The translations under genes and the position numbers were made by a program. This document shows, in pieces, positions 35,497-47,585 of a stretch of DNA of 64,000 nucleotides (positions are counted from its first letter, which is position 1; every line of letters starts with the position of its first letter). The stretch comes from Rhinopomastus cyanomelas (lineage: Eukaryota; Chordata; Aves; Bucerotiformes; Rhinopomastidae), in the NCBI GenBank assembly GCA_013400115.1, contig VXBP01003690.1, positions 1 through 64,000 on the forward strand. The letters run 5' to 3'. The notes beneath the pieces are model-generated. The model searched no databases. It was not told the origin of the DNA and worked only from the letters and a program-made list of their open reading frames with translations.

Positions 35497-36331
35497 TTCC
35501 TCCTGACACCCACTTTTCAAATATTTATAGACATTAATGAGGTCACCCCTCAGTATCCTCTTCTCCAAGCTAAAGAGACCCAGCTCCCTCAGCCTTTCCG
35601 CATAAGGGAGGTGTTCTACTCCCTTCATCATCTTTGTGGCTCTGTGCTGGACGCTCTGCAGCAGTTCTGTGTCCTTCTTGAACAGAGGGGAGCAGAACCA
35701 GACACAATACTCCAGATGTGGTCTCACATCAGTGCAGAGTAGAGATGGAGGAGAACCTCTCTGGATCTGCTAACCACCCCCATTCTGATCCACCCCAGGA
35801 TGCTGTTGGCCCTCTTGTCCACAAGAGCAAATTACTGGCTCATGGCCATCCTGCTGTCCACAAGGACCCCCAGGTCCCTGTCTCCTGCACTGCTCTCCAA
35901 CAGGTCAGACCTCAACCCTGGTACTGGTAACTGAGGTTTTTCTTGCCCAGATGCAAAACTCTACACTTGCCCTTGTTATAGTTCATTATATTTCTCCCTG
36001 CCCATCCCTCCATCCTGTCTCAGTCCTGCTGAATGGCAGCACAGTCTGCAGGGGTGTCAGCCACTCCCCCCAGCTTTGTGTCATCAGCAAACTTGCTGAC
36101 AGTGCACTTTAATCCCTCATCCAAGTCATTAATTAATAGATTGAATAGGACTGGTCCCAGTACTGACCCTTGGGGGACTCCACCAGATACAGGCCTCCAA
36201 CCAGACTGTCTCATTGACCACTAGTCTCTGACTTCTATCCTGCAGCCAGTTCATGATCGACCTCACTACCCCATCATCCAGACCACACTGCCTCAGTTTG
36301 GCTGTGAGGATGCCGTGGGAGACTGTGTCAA
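35497..36331 (-). mobile_element. CR1: CR1 fragment, tail missing, RT part present
   Basis: Antisense copy starting abruptly at CTCCTGACACCCACTTTTC, so the last ~300 bp of the element is absent. It runs through the ORF2 C-terminus (35467-35727), post-RT region, motif C (FADDTKLGG in frame 36020-36214) and motif B (GVPQGSVLGP), and breaks in the codons for motif A at TGTGTCAAA. Frameshifted. Confidence 0.92.
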
Positions 36332-36542
36332 AAGAAGTTTTTCCTAAGATCCAACCTGAACCTCCCCTGGCATAACTTGACCCCATTTCCTCTTGTCCTA
36401 TCTCGAGTCCCTAGGGAGAAGAGGCTAACATCCACCTCACTCCACCCTCCCTTCAGGTAGTTATGGAGACCTGTGAGGTCTCCCCTCAGTCTCCTCTTCT
36501 CCAGACTGAACAGCCCCAGATCTTTCAGCCTCTCCTGTAAAT
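36332..36542 (-). mobile_element. CR1: CR1 fragment, ORF2 C-terminus
   Basis: Antisense ORF2 end of another subfamily (frame 36328-36558: RLKDLGLFSLEKRRLRGDLT), beginning at AAGTTTTTCCTAAGATCC as in 7351-7750. It is fused directly to the RT-side end of the preceding copy. No 3' tail. Confidence 0.88.
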
Positions 36543-38173
36543 CATTGTATAGACACACAGAGCAACCTGTGCTACTTAGCCATAAGGAGTCAGAAGAGTT
36601 TCAATGGAGAAAAGGAAGGTCACATATTTAGCATAACTAGATTTACACCAGAAATGTTAGTATAACTATGAAATTACAGCCTGAAGTCTGACTGATGCCT
36701 TTTAAACAGCCTCTCGGGCCGTCCTCTACTTTCTCTCATTCAACAGAGAGAGCTGGACCAACCGAGGAGCTCAGTACAATCCCTTGCTATGGTGCAGGGT
36801 TTGATCTCATGCTCTTAACACAACCTCAGTCATGAGGATTACAGGTATCAACTACTACAAATAACTACTACCTGAAAAAAGTCTGTTTTCTCTTCAGCGA
36901 CATAGTCTATATATTTTTAAAGCCCATCAATAAGGAAATGGGGTGATGGACCTACTATCAACGTCATGATGAGCAAGGTTTGCATTTACACCATGACACT
37001 GACATGTAAACCAAAGGAGCAGTAAAATTTACTACCTCCCCATTCTTTACATCTGGTACTCCAAGGAGAAACAGCAGCACAAGGAGGGACAGCAGTTTCC
37101 TATTGGAGAGCAGGTTCTCTCAGATCAGTGGAAACAACAGAATTTGTTAATACAAATATTATGCAAATAGATATTTCAGGTAAGAAAATATGTTGGTCCA
37201 TTTTCTACCTTCTTGGTTTGAAAAAAATGAATAAAAGTCTCAAATAAAAATATTTCAAATACAGGCATTTCTCAATCCTAGTCCTTTTCAGCAACAAGAC
37301 AATGAAGTGACTGGCATGCTGCTGTGTCAGTCAGAGAAATAAGTGCAGGCACTGGTGTTACATCCAACTCTTGTAGGGTCTCGCTTCTTTGCAAATAAAT
37401 ACAATACAGGAGGAACAGGAATGAGTACAGGGGAGGAAAAAAAAGGGAAGAAACCTCTTTAGACAGAAGAAAAACATTATTTCAGTGGATCCTGTGGTCT
37501 TGGGTAGCCCAGTGAAGTGTTTGTGGCTTGCAGGGGATGCATTCAGCTCTCCCCTCTGAAGACCACTAACACACTGTCACCAATTAGCATTGCAGGCTGT
37601 AGCTCAGCAAGCTGCTAAGTGTCCTTTGAGCTACTGTTCCGTAACCTTTCCAAAACTGACCTTTTCATTATCATTTCATGTGTGTGTGTGAGAGAGAGTA
37701 TGAGAGAAAAATAGACCTTTTCAAGTTGTGCTTATGCCCACTGCCTCTTAAGCTTCTCATCAAAACACACTGACTTTCTGTACATGCAGTGCAATACTTT
37801 CAAATTTATTTACTTTCAAATTTGTTTACTTTCAATATATTGAATGCTTTTAGATATATTCAACCCAAAACATTCAGTACTCATTTGCAGGATAACACTG
37901 CATCATGCTCATCACCACACAGTGCGTGAATCTTATTATTAACAGCTGCACATGAAGACCTCATGTTCAGGTCTGCAAGTAAATGGTGGTTCCTCTCAGA
38001 GAACTGCAACAAGCAGAGCTGGATGGAAATCCCAGGTGTATCCCATAATAGGTCTTGGGACACTATGGCATAGTTACTGAAGGGCTTCACAGCCCTTCAG
38101 TATAATTCCTTATAAAGCCCTTATAATTCCTTCACAGAGTGCATTATGGTTCTTTAAATGCATCAGAAATAAC
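36543..38173. other. Unique DNA with short tandem repeats
   Basis: No gene recognised. Simple sequence: a (TG)n(AG)n run at about 37678-37699, and a 16-bp unit (TTTCAAATTTRTTTAC) repeated in tandem at 37798-37829 with a partial third copy. Confidence 0.45.
37798..37835. repeat. 16-bp tandem repeat
   Basis: Two copies of TTTCAAATTTRTTTAC differing at one base, then TTTCAA of a third. Confidence 0.85.
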
Positions 38174-38731
38174 GACAGAATCGCAGAACATTAGGCACTG
38201 GAAGGGACCCTGAAAGATCATCCAGTCCAATCCCGCTGTCAGAGCAGGATTCCCTAGACCAAGTCGCACAGGAACAAATCCAGGCAGGTTTTAAACGTCC
38301 CCAGAGAAGACTCCACAAACCCCCTGGGCAGCCCATTTCTTTCCTCTGTCACCCTTACTGGGAAGAGGTTCCTTCTCATATTCTGATGGAACCACCTATG
38401 TTTCAGCTTACACACTTTCCCTCTTGTCCTATCATTGGACGACACTGAGAAGAGTCTAACTCCATCATTCCCACACCCACCCTTCACACATTTATAGACA
38501 TTAATGAGGTCACCCCTCAGTCTCCTCTTCTCCAAGCTAAAGAGACCCAGTTCCCTCAGCCTTTCTTCATCAGAGAGATGTTCTACTCTCTTCATCATCT
38601 TTGTGGCTCTGTGCTGGACTCTCTCCAGCAGTTCTATGTCTTTCTTGAACTGAGGAGCCCAGAATTGGACATATTTCAGGTGCAGCCTGACCAGGGCAGA
38701 GTAGAAGGGGAGGAGATCCTCTCTCAATCTA
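38174..38731 (-). mobile_element. CR1: CR1, left part of a split copy
   Basis: Antisense young-type CR1: GACAGAATCGCAGAACATTAGG, GGAAGGGACCCTGAAAG, then the ORF2 C-terminus (frame 38254-38775, EERLRELGLFSLEKRRLRGD). It is interrupted at CAATCTACTA by a plus-strand CR1 and resumes at 38902. Confidence 0.93.
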
Positions 38732-38734
38732 CTA

Positions 38735-38907
38735 GTGGTTGATCTCTGGAAGCCCGGGGTGGTGGTGGGGGTCATTTAAGGTCAGGCTTGATGAGGCTCT
38801 GAGCAGCCTGATCTAGGTGGAGTCATCCCTGTGTAGGGGGGTTGGACTAGATGACCTCTAGAGGTCCCTTCCAGCCTAGGACATTCGATGATTCTATGAT
38901 TCTACTA
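38735..38907 (+). mobile_element. CR1: CR1 3' end nested in another CR1
   Basis: Sense 3' end: GGTCAGGCTTGATGAGGCTC, GGGGGGTTGGACTAGATGAC, GGTCCCTTCCAGCC and the tail CGATGATTCTATGATTCTA. The 7-base word TCTACTA occurs at both borders (38728-38734 and 38901-38907), as expected of a target-site duplication in the host CR1, though part of the second copy may belong to the tail. Confidence 0.92.
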
Positions 38908-39250
38908 ACCACCACCCTTCTAATCTACCTCAGGATGTTGTTGGCCTTCTTGTCCACAAGGGCACATTGGTGGCTCATGGTCATCCTGTTGTCCACCAGG
39001 ACCCCCAGGTCCCTTTCTCCTACACTGTGCTCCAACAAGTCAGTCCTCAACCTATACTGGTACCTGGGGTTGTTCTTGCCCATATGCAGGACTCTGCACT
39101 TCCCTTGTTATAGTTAATTCAATTTCCCCCTGCCCAACTCTCCAGCCTGTCCATGTCTCACTGAACAGCAGCACAGCCTGGTGGGGGGCCAACCACTCCT
39201 CCCAGCTTTGTGTCAACAGCACCTTTGCTGACAGTGCACTCTAATTCCGA
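38908..39250 (-). mobile_element. CR1: CR1, right part of the split copy
   Basis: Continuation of 38174-38731: CTAACCACCACCC, GTTGTTGGCCTTCTTGTCC, CTGGGGTTGTTCTTGCCC, up to the region antisense to RT motif C (CAGCTTTGTGTCAACAGC), where the catalytic aspartate codon (antisense GTC ATC in the intact copy) is altered. 5'-truncated at about 39250. Confidence 0.9.
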
Positions 39251-40416
39251 GGCAATTGTTGGTAAAACAAAAACAAAACACAGGTTTATTGTCAACTTCT
39301 GCTTCTTAATTCAAAAGAACAAATGTTTTTGTGAAGTTCTTTTATAGTTCTTCAGACTGAAGCAATTAGCAGTGGCTCCCTCAGAAACAGCTGTGTCCTG
39401 TGTATTCAGATAATCTGAGACTACTCATTTGTTTCTGGTAGTCTCAGGTTACCAGGTGATTTGAATTTGTCCTTTCATATCACTGCAAAATACTGAAAGA
39501 CAGCTATTTGTGGAAATTTGGAAGTTTCAGCATTCATTCTAACCCGTTCAAAATGCAGAATATCGACAGTTTCTCTAAACTGTGACATAGCACTCCCTGA
39601 CCCAGATAAAAACCCCATTTTCCCTTTTACAAAGCATGAGCAATCCATCTATGATGCATTTAACTTGAAGATCCAAGCTCTGAGAGTATAGACTAGCAAG
39701 TCATGTACGAAGACGCACATAAAGTTTCACAGCAAGCGTGAGTTTTCACACATGTTGTAGACAAGTGACCTTTTTCACCCGTATTTTAGATATGATTTGG
39801 ATGACTTTTTGTTCTGTGTATTGAATATCGATGTATACAGCAGCGCATCCATCCTGCACACAAAGTTCTTAGGTGTAAACACAAATACTGAAATAAACAT
39901 TCAAATATAAAATCAAAACAGAAAATAAATCAAGGCCCCAGTAGCCTTACATTACAGCACCCAATAGTGCTGTAAATTGAAAAAAAAAGATAAAGATGAC
40001 AGCTCCACCTAAACACGTTGATACCGGCACACAAATCACTACCAAGACCTGGAGACACAGATCGGTTTGACACTTTGCATTTCAGTGACAAACATTGCCC
40101 CATCAAGTAAACTCCGTGTGAGTGAATGACACGGAAGGAGGAGCAGATAAGGGATATTATATTAAAAGCCTCTGTGGTTACTCAGATAGTCCTCATTAGA
40201 TTGATTTCTTTGTATACATGAAACTTTCAAATACAGAGCATTGCTCATAGTACATGATCCTTTTATTACCAATCATTTCTAGCACCTTTTGTCTTTTTAA
40301 AAGAGAGTCAAGAGATTTAATGAAAAATTACTTGAGCCATCACATTTCTCATCTTCGTGCGCTCACCATCGTTTCACAGCAGTGAGTTTTTAGAGGTTAT
40401 GTATTTTCCTTCGGAG
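39251..40416. other. Unique DNA, no feature seen
   Basis: AT-rich, with no recognisable gene or repeat. Confidence 0.45.
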
Positions 40417-40851
40417 TCATAGAATCACAGAACATTAGGGGCTGGAAGGGGCATCAAAAGAGCATCAAGTCCGACCGCTCTGCCAGAGCAGAATCACTTA
40501 GATCAGGTCACACAGGGCCACATCCAGGTGGGGTTTGAAAGTCTCTAGAGAGGGAGATTCCACAACTTCTCTGCACAGCCTGTGCCAGGAATTGTCACCC
40601 TCACAGTAAAGAAATGCCTCCTCATATTGAGATGGAACCTTCTATGATCAAGTTTATACCCATTATTCCTTGTCCTATTACTATGCCCCACAGAAAAAAG
40701 ATTGAGCCATTCCAGCTGACATTCACCCCTCAGACATTTACAGACATTATTAATAAGATCCCCTCTCAGTCTCATTTTCTCCAGACTAAACAGCCCCAGT
40801 TCTCTCAGACTTTCTTCATAGGGGAGATTCTCAAGTCACTTAATCATCCTC
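40417..40851 (-). mobile_element. CR1: CR1 fragment ending in a fold-back
   Basis: Antisense: GAGTCATAGAATCACAGAAC, GGGGCTGGAAGGGGC, GGATTTGAAAG-like 3' UTR, and the ORF2 C-terminus (40545-40775 frame) up to CACTTAATCATCCTC. The 5' end coincides with one arm of a perfect inverted repeat (40839-40873). Confidence 0.9.
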
Positions 40852-40873
40852 ATAAAAGGAGAGGATGATTAAG
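40839..40873. repeat. Perfect 13-bp inverted repeat at CR1 5' end
   Basis: CTTAATCATCCTC (40839-40851), 9-base loop, GAGGATGATTAAG (40861-40873). The left arm is CR1 sequence; the right arm is its exact complement and is not expected in the element. Confidence 0.92.
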
Positions 40874-42920
40874 GGTGAGCAATCTGTGGATGCCTTCTAT
40901 CTCACCTTATGGTCCTTCCATTTTTTAGGTTCATGTTCCACATATTTGCTCTTGAAATAGAGTCTACTCCTGTGGTCCACATGGTTACTAAGATTGCCTT
41001 ATATTTTAACTGTATTTCCAGCCTGTGGCAAGGGCAAGTAATGAAGGTCACGTACTTGTATAGGTTATATTGCTCATCTGAATATCTTCCTTTAGGTCCT
41101 ATTCCTAAATATATACGAAGAAATGTGTAGTTACCTATGAGATGCGTTCTTCACCTTCTCTGAAGAGATAATTTCATTATCTCTATCCTCTACACCTCAA
41201 ATCCTGCATCATCAGTCATCATTAGAGAAAAAGATACTTGGCTTTCACCAGCCCCCTCTTGCCTCCTCACTGCAATCAAAGAATAAAGTCCCACATCCAC
41301 TGAAGTCCAAGAACAGGTTGACTTTGACGCTCCATCTAAACAATGGGTTAAAAAACCACTTTCTTCAGAACAAAGTTAATTCTCAGCATACAAGCCTAAA
41401 CAAAACACAAGTAGGTTGAAAAGATTCAGCAATTCTTTATAATCTTGAAATAATGACTATTCCCTGTGTGTATGCACTGGGTGATATTTACAGCTACATA
41501 CAAACCAGAATGAGCTTTGTTTTACGTAGCAGGGCACACAAAGCCCAATATTACCACCTCCGATTAGCTCTGCCCCTAGACCAGTCACAGCCAGGGACTG
41601 ATTTGTTTCTAAGCTATCATCATCTTCTCTGACCTCACAGTTTCCTTCAAAGAGAAGGGCTCTTCAAAAGCTTAAAGTGACACACATGTAACATCCCTAT
41701 TTTTTGAAGCTGGGGAAAAAAAACGTAGTTGCAGAGAATTCCATTAGAAACTTACGAATCAGAAGGGATTAGTCAAAGATTTTGCAATTTGTAATTGTAT
41801 ATTTACAGACTCATAATTTTATTATTTAATAAATATTATGTAATATAATTTATAATTAATTAAATATTAGTATTTAATGCATTTATTTAGGGACTCAGGA
41901 TTGAGTAATGACTGTTTAAAGACCCAGAGAAAATTTAAACAAAACTCTTATACCCACTACGTTCGCAAAAACAACCACCAGCTTTTTAAACTCATGGTAC
42001 AATATAAACTACTATCCCTGTTGACTCCCCTTGTCTGGGATTACCTCAGTCTTCCTGTCCACATCTTTGAAGTTCCTCATACTTTACTTCTTCCTTGTCC
42101 CACAGTCAGCACCACCTTCTCCAACTTTTTTATGCTTAACGGCCACCGCCACTGCTCTATTGAACACCAGGTACTCTCTAGACACCCAAATATTTGGCAG
42201 GTTCTCTTTAATTCAAAGTGTGCTTTCTTTGGTGGCTTTTGGGGGTGGTGGGAACAAGCATAACAGGAAGGCACTCAGATTTGAGTAGAGTCAGTGTTCT
42301 ACTGTAGTAGTTTTACTTGACTCATCCCTCCATCTTGCCCACAGCTGTGTAGTTTTAATCTACATCTGTAGTAGTGCCCTTGAAGCATAAAGACCCTTGG
42401 AAATGCTAAGCAGCAGCATAAGGAAGTGAGACAGCAAGTTGTTTGACATGCACCTCAGGTAAAGAGCAAGGACCATCTTGGGGACAAGCTACAGACAGAA
42501 GGTCTCCTGTGCTCTTTATCATTACTGGTAAATCCAGATGCTGAAATTATTTAGTCTAATTCTACTTTACACCACCAATTTAATTTTATGCTGTGCTTCA
42601 GGCTATTAAAGCTTCAGAAGAACATACAAATACAATACCCCTGGAGTAGCTAAATGAGAGTAGTAGGTTGTTTTTCTTGAATATAGTGTGTACATGGTTT
42701 ATAAGGCACCCTAGCATTCCTGGTCTACTTCCAGGCAAGGACACCACCACTTCCCCTTTTATGCAACAGCAAGAGGAAACCCCCACAGTTAAATACTTAG
42801 ACACATGGAATTACTGAAGAAGTTTCTGTGGAATTCATCACTGGAGACAGCATTTCACTCTCTCAAAAGTCATAAAATGAATAGATACCTTGGGAAAATG
42901 CACAGTGTCCAGCTGTTAGG
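40874..42920. other. Unique DNA, no feature seen
   Basis: 2 kb with no recognisable gene; very AT-rich at 41810-41880. The overlapping open frames 41877-42263 and 42031-42288 (plus) and 42077-42274 (minus) have no known motif. Confidence 0.45.
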
Positions 42921-42987
42921 AATGACTTTGGACTGGGTGATCTTTCAAGGTCCCTTCTGGTCTGTGGTGATTCTGTGATTCTGTGAC
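42921..42987 (+). mobile_element. CR1: CR1 3' end (67 bp)
   Basis: GGAATGACTTTGGACTGGGTG, ATCTTTCAAGGTCCCTTCTGG and the tail GTGATTCTGTGATTCTGTGA. Confidence 0.87.
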
Positions 42988-43271
42988 TTCACAGAATTAT
43001 TGAAGAATATCTGAAGGAAGAAGTACTGGCTGTTTGGCAAAAGTAAGCTAGTAAAGTTTAGATGCATTTCTACACAGCTAGAAGACTGATTATAATATTC
43101 TGGTTGAAGGTTTCCTAACACTAATCCACGACAAAACTTCATTCTATGGATTATAAAAATGTCACATCTACCCAGAATTTCAAATACAGAAGTTGTTGTT
43201 GTGGGTGGAAAGGGAAGAGAATGTGTAGACTTCTCCTTCTACAAACACTTTTTTCCACTGCAAAAGCAAAT

Positions 43272-43538
43272 ATCATAGAATCATAGAATGGCCCAGGTTG
43301 GAAGGTCAGCTAGTCCAACCTCCCTTCAGTGAGCAGGGACATCCTGAACTAGTTCAGGTTTCCCAGAGCCTTGTCCAGCCCCACTATGAATATCTCCAGG
43401 GATGGGGCCTCAACTCCTTCCCTGGGCGACCTGTTCCAGTGTTCAACCCCTATCCTGTGAAAGAACAACTTCCTAACATCCCATTTCAATCTGTCCTTCT
43501 CTAATGTGAAACCACTGCCCTTCATCCAATCACCTAGA
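43272..43538 (-). mobile_element. CR1: CR1 3' end, older subfamily
   Basis: Antisense: TATCATAGAATCATAGAATGG, CCCAGGTTGGAAGG, CTAGTCCAACCTCCCTTC and 3' UTR to GAAACCACTGCCCTTC. It parallels 3731-4018. Confidence 0.92.
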
Positions 43539-43849
43539 CGATGCAGTTATACAGAAGTTTTCTATTCTAGGTGTGTTGCTGCAGGTTAGGCAGTCTCAGA
43601 TGATGAGCTGCTGACTGATCCAGAGTGCACACACAACCAATTCTTTTTCCTCTATGGTTCCCCAGAAGAGAGCCTGGGACAGCAGACTAGAATGAAGACA
43701 CAGCATAGGCTTCACCCTTGGAGCAGCTTGCAATGGATTTTAAAGGTCTGACACCATTAAGTGCTTACACTCCACAAGCAGGCTTCTGGCTCCCATAAAG
43801 AGGCAATCAACAAAAGCAGTGGCCACTGATGCTACACAGAAGGACAGAT
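43539..43849. other. Unique DNA, no feature seen
   Basis: Short spacer without recognisable content. Confidence 0.45.
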
Positions 43850-43985
43850 ATCATAGCATCACAGAATCATTTAGGTTCAAAAAGACCTTTAAGATCATGA
43901 AGTCCAACTGTATACCTTACTGTACTAAGTCCACTGTTAGACCCACGACTAAACCATGTTTCCTAACACCACAGGGATGTTCACA
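43850..43985 (-). mobile_element. CR1: CR1 3' end (old)
   Basis: Antisense: ATCATAGCATCACAGAATCA, GTTCAAAAAGACCTTTAAGA and TCATGAAGTCCAACTG, then a diverged 3' UTR (CACGACTAAACCATGTTTCC). Confidence 0.82.
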
Positions 43986-44511
43986 AGTACTGTTTATGAT
44001 CTACTTTGAAGGGAATGCAAAGCCAGCTCTTGCTGAGGTGCTACATGTCACTGAATTTAAAGATTTAAAAAAAAAGAAAAATAATGCAAAGGTTTTTGAT
44101 TTCTTGACCTTAAACAAGTTCACAGCTATCTCCATGGTGCAGGTTATTCAGACATTCTACCATGGTCATGCATACCATTACTCATAGGGAGCAGTAAACA
44201 AGCTTAGAGCCCTTGACATCCCTATATATCTGTAGATACTGTCCCTTTTATCGAGACACATGAGGACAGTGTTTCCACTACAAGAACAACCATAAGCCAC
44301 AAACGAGACCTGCACACGTACACGTGTAAGGCTCGTGAGATCTACAAACACATTGTATTAATAAGGAGTCAGAATGAAATTCTACATTTATATTTATTCT
44401 ATTTAAAAATAAAAAGCAGATGGCATTTATTTGCAAGCTTAGATGAAGAGTTTCCCTCCTCAATTACTGCCTGCTCACACATCCTGCTCTTTTCCTGGTG
44501 TATGACAAAGA
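43986..44511. other. Unique DNA, no feature seen
   Basis: No gene or repeat recognised. Confidence 0.45.
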
Positions 44512-44546
44512 TCATAGAATCATAGAATCATTACAGATCGGAAGAA
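44512..44546 (-). mobile_element. CR1: Minimal CR1 insertion (about 35 bp)
   Basis: Two full tail octamers and the first bases of the 3' end (GATCATAGAATCATAGAATC, ATTACAGATCGGAAG), matching the young copy at 31953 base for base except one position. No further CR1 follows. Confidence 0.85.
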
Positions 44547-45309
44547 TACTCTCTGCTAAGAGAGTTCTTCTGTGAAACAGAACACAAGCAAGGATATTGT
44601 TCTGCTCTACAGTCTCCTGACAATTCCCAATACTCTTATTAGCTGGATGTGTTTTATGCTGACTTCCACATCTTAATGAAAAAAATCTTATTAAAGCAAA
44701 ATTTTTTAAACATGAACAAAAGCTGTTCCCCAGCATTAAGCAATTCCTGTTTGTTTGCTTAACCCCTTTGCATCTTAAAATTTCTTAAGCCTCAGGAAAA
44801 CTAAATATTGGGCAATTTTTTACTATAAAAGGATACTGCAGTTCTAGCAGAGAGGTATCATAGTCATGCTGGCTTAAAAAACAAACCTGGAGAGTCCTGC
44901 TGTGAAAATTACAACTGGCTCTAGGACACATTGCACATTTCAATTCATTTCACTCTGCAGCCGTAACTAGAAGAATGAATTTCTGACAATGTGGAGGTCA
45001 GCCAGAGATACTATAGTCAGGATCAACCCAAAGGTAGAGTCTGGGTTAAGACTGTGAGTCACCCACTGAGGTTCAAGTGACAGAGATAGTTTCTCTGAAG
45101 GAAGAAATTACCTTCTTGTAGTTCTTCCCTTTTTGAAGTGCATTATGTGGAATTACGTTTTTTCTACTTGCAAGTCAGATTCATCTCTTTACAGAAAAAA
45201 TCTAGGGAAATCTTGTGATTCTAGTGCTTTGCCACGGATGAAGGAGATATGGTATGCTCTAAAAGACTGCCAGAAGGAACACAACCAGGAAAATACAGGC
45301 ATAATTTGC
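44547..45309. other. Unique DNA, no feature seen
   Basis: No gene or repeat recognised. Confidence 0.45.
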
Positions 45310-45720
45310 AGAATCACGGAATTATTGAGGCTGGAAAAGACCCCTGAGCTCATCCAGCCTATGACCTAATATCACTGCATCAGCCACACCACGGCACCAA
45401 GGGCCACAGACAGTCTGTCCTTAAACACCTCCAGGGATGGGTACTCCTGCATTGCCCTGGGCAGTCCATTCCAGGGTCTGATCACCCTTTCCATGAGGAA
45501 GGGCTCCCTAACATCCAACCTAACCCTCCCGTAGCAGTTTCAGGCCCCGCCGTCTCATCCTGGCACTGGTTGCCTGGGAGAAGAGCACAACTTCCATCTG
45601 ACTACAACCTCCCTTGAGGTCCCCCTTGAGTCTCCTCTTCTCCAGGCTAAATGCTCTTGGCCCCCTCAGCCTCTCCTCATCAGCCTTTCCCTCCAGTCCC
45701 TTCCCCATCCTTGTTACTCA
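45310..45720 (-). mobile_element. CR1: CR1 fragment, older subfamily
   Basis: Antisense: CAGAATCACGGAATTATTGAGG, CTGGAAAAGACCCCTGAG, CATCCAGCCTATGACC, 3' UTR and ORF2 C-terminus (frame 45520-45708, ERLRGPRAFSLEKRRLKGD). The C-terminal part resembles 25895-26590. A short internal deletion lies near 45610. Confidence 0.92.
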
Positions 45721-47467
45721 TCTGTACTCATCCAGCCCATCAATCCCCTTCTCTAGGGGAGTACTCAGCAGTGGCCAGCACAAGGGTAGAATGATCTCCC
45801 TAATGACATTTGTTTACAATATGAATAAAATACATATGGGCAACCAGATTCTGATGGCACTCAACCCAAGAGAAGCACCTCTTGTATTTAGAGCAGTGAG
45901 TTCTACTGATACCATTAAAATCACTTGTTACCAACAGCGAGTATACACGTGTAATCCCAAACACGGTGAGGAAAACCTCTGCAGGAAAGAAGTGGTACCT
46001 TTTGTCCTGGCTCCAGCTAAAATCATACAGCCTTCCTGGGGCAGACAAAGCAGGGGGAAAAAAAAGTACTTGTGCTTGAGCTAGTTTTCCTTACCAGAGG
46101 TCACAAAATAAATAGAAAGAGTATTAGTTCCCACACTTCTCTACCTGCTGCCTATGTAGAACAGTTCCCTATGGCACATTATACAGTGCTTCATCCAGAC
46201 TTGCCTTAAGTGTTCAGCTCAATTTCAGCCATGAAACTGCAGCTAACAGATAGCATCCTTTGGTTTATTTTTACCACATTCTCAAGTATGCATTAAAATT
46301 AACATAATTGATGGGGTAATTAAAGGTGTCTGCACCACTATGCATATGGGATTTTCTAGTTTATATGTGCTGTATGCTGGGTGGATCTTACAAGAGGAAT
46401 TTTTCTTGAAAGCTTCTTGCCAAAGTGACATTGGATTATTTTAATGAGATTTTTAATTCCTGAATCCAGCAGGTTACAAGATGTTTTTACAGCTTTATAG
46501 CTGCATTCATTGTCTTTCTGCATGATACAATTCAAAACTGGAATCCAGGTAAGGACAGAGCTCAGCCTGCTCCCATTCCACTTGTCCATTTGTGTAGTTA
46601 GAATTGTTTTCATGAAAGTGGTCTCCCTGTGCTTCTTCTGTAAAAATCCATCTGCATAAGTGAAACAGGGGCACAACCACCTCAAAAAGCTTAGCAATTC
46701 CCTTGTGCCTATACAGGTGTCACAGCTTAAGCACCTTCCATTAAGAAAACATTTCCTTCTAGGGGCTGGCACTGGCAGAGAAGAAAGGCATAAGCCAAAT
46801 ACAGCTCTAAACAGAGTGACAGTCCTCTTCTTTTTCACATCTGCCCCGTGTCATTGAGATGCTAGGGACCAGCACTGAAATTGAGTTTGAGCTACTAAAG
46901 TGACCAGAGGGAATGGAGTTAATGAAGAATACTCCTACAAAGCCATACCAGCGAGCTTGTGTTCTTTCACTGATGTCCTGATGGACCTGCAGTGACAATT
47001 ACCCTGCTACAAAGATGACACTACTTACGAGAGTCTTCATCAGAGCTTAGTATTTGTTATATTAACTATATAGTTAAGGTTAGTGCTCATTTTGCAGTCA
47101 ACTTTTGTGTTGTACAAAGTTTACAGTCGAAACTATTTTCACATATGGGATGCTCTTATACTCCCATCCACTCAGCTGCCCTGAAACTGAGGTACCATAT
47201 TCACAAAGCCAAGTAATAGCTCAGATGTCAATGTTAAAGAGGTAATACACCTTCAAACCTATTGGAATTGGTACCTTTTTTTGCTGCTGAAGCAATAGTT
47301 CCCATTATAAACTTCCCTTTGTACCAGGAACTGCACAGACCTGTTAGTCCCAGCTCAACCTACCTACTTGATTTCACATGGCCCAAGGGATAAGTGGATT
47401 CTGAAAAAAAACCGCTGGAATACTGCCTCAAACCTATGTTCTTTCACAAACTCTGTGAATGTTACAG
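45721..47467. other. Unique DNA with a small palindrome
   Basis: 1.7 kb without recognisable genes. A 16-bp perfect palindrome TTAACTATATAGTTAA lies at 47062-47077. The minus frame 46356-46838 (160 codons) has no domain I recognise and no homologous motif; I regard it as chance. Confidence 0.42.
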
Positions 47468-47585
47468 TCTCTTAGAATGGTCTCAGTTGGAAGGGACCTT
47501 AAAGATCATTTAGTTCCCACTCGCCTGCTACGGGCAGGGACACTTCCCACTAAACCAGGTTGCTCAAGGCCCCATTCCACCTGTC
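47468..47585 (-). mobile_element. CR1: CR1 3' end (old)
   Basis: Antisense: CTTAGAATGGTCTCAGTTGG, AAGGGACCTTAAAGATCATT, GGGCAGGGACACTTCCCAC and ACCAGGTTGCTCAAGGCCCC. 3' UTR only. Confidence 0.88.

Noticed and set aside
46356..46838. 160-codon minus-strand open frame
   Set aside because: No recognisable domain, no splice or promoter context, and overlapping open frames on the other strand; consistent with chance in a repeat-poor stretch.
47062..47077. 16-bp palindrome TTAACTATATAGTTAA
   Set aside because: Low-complexity AT palindrome in AT-rich DNA, with no associated structure.
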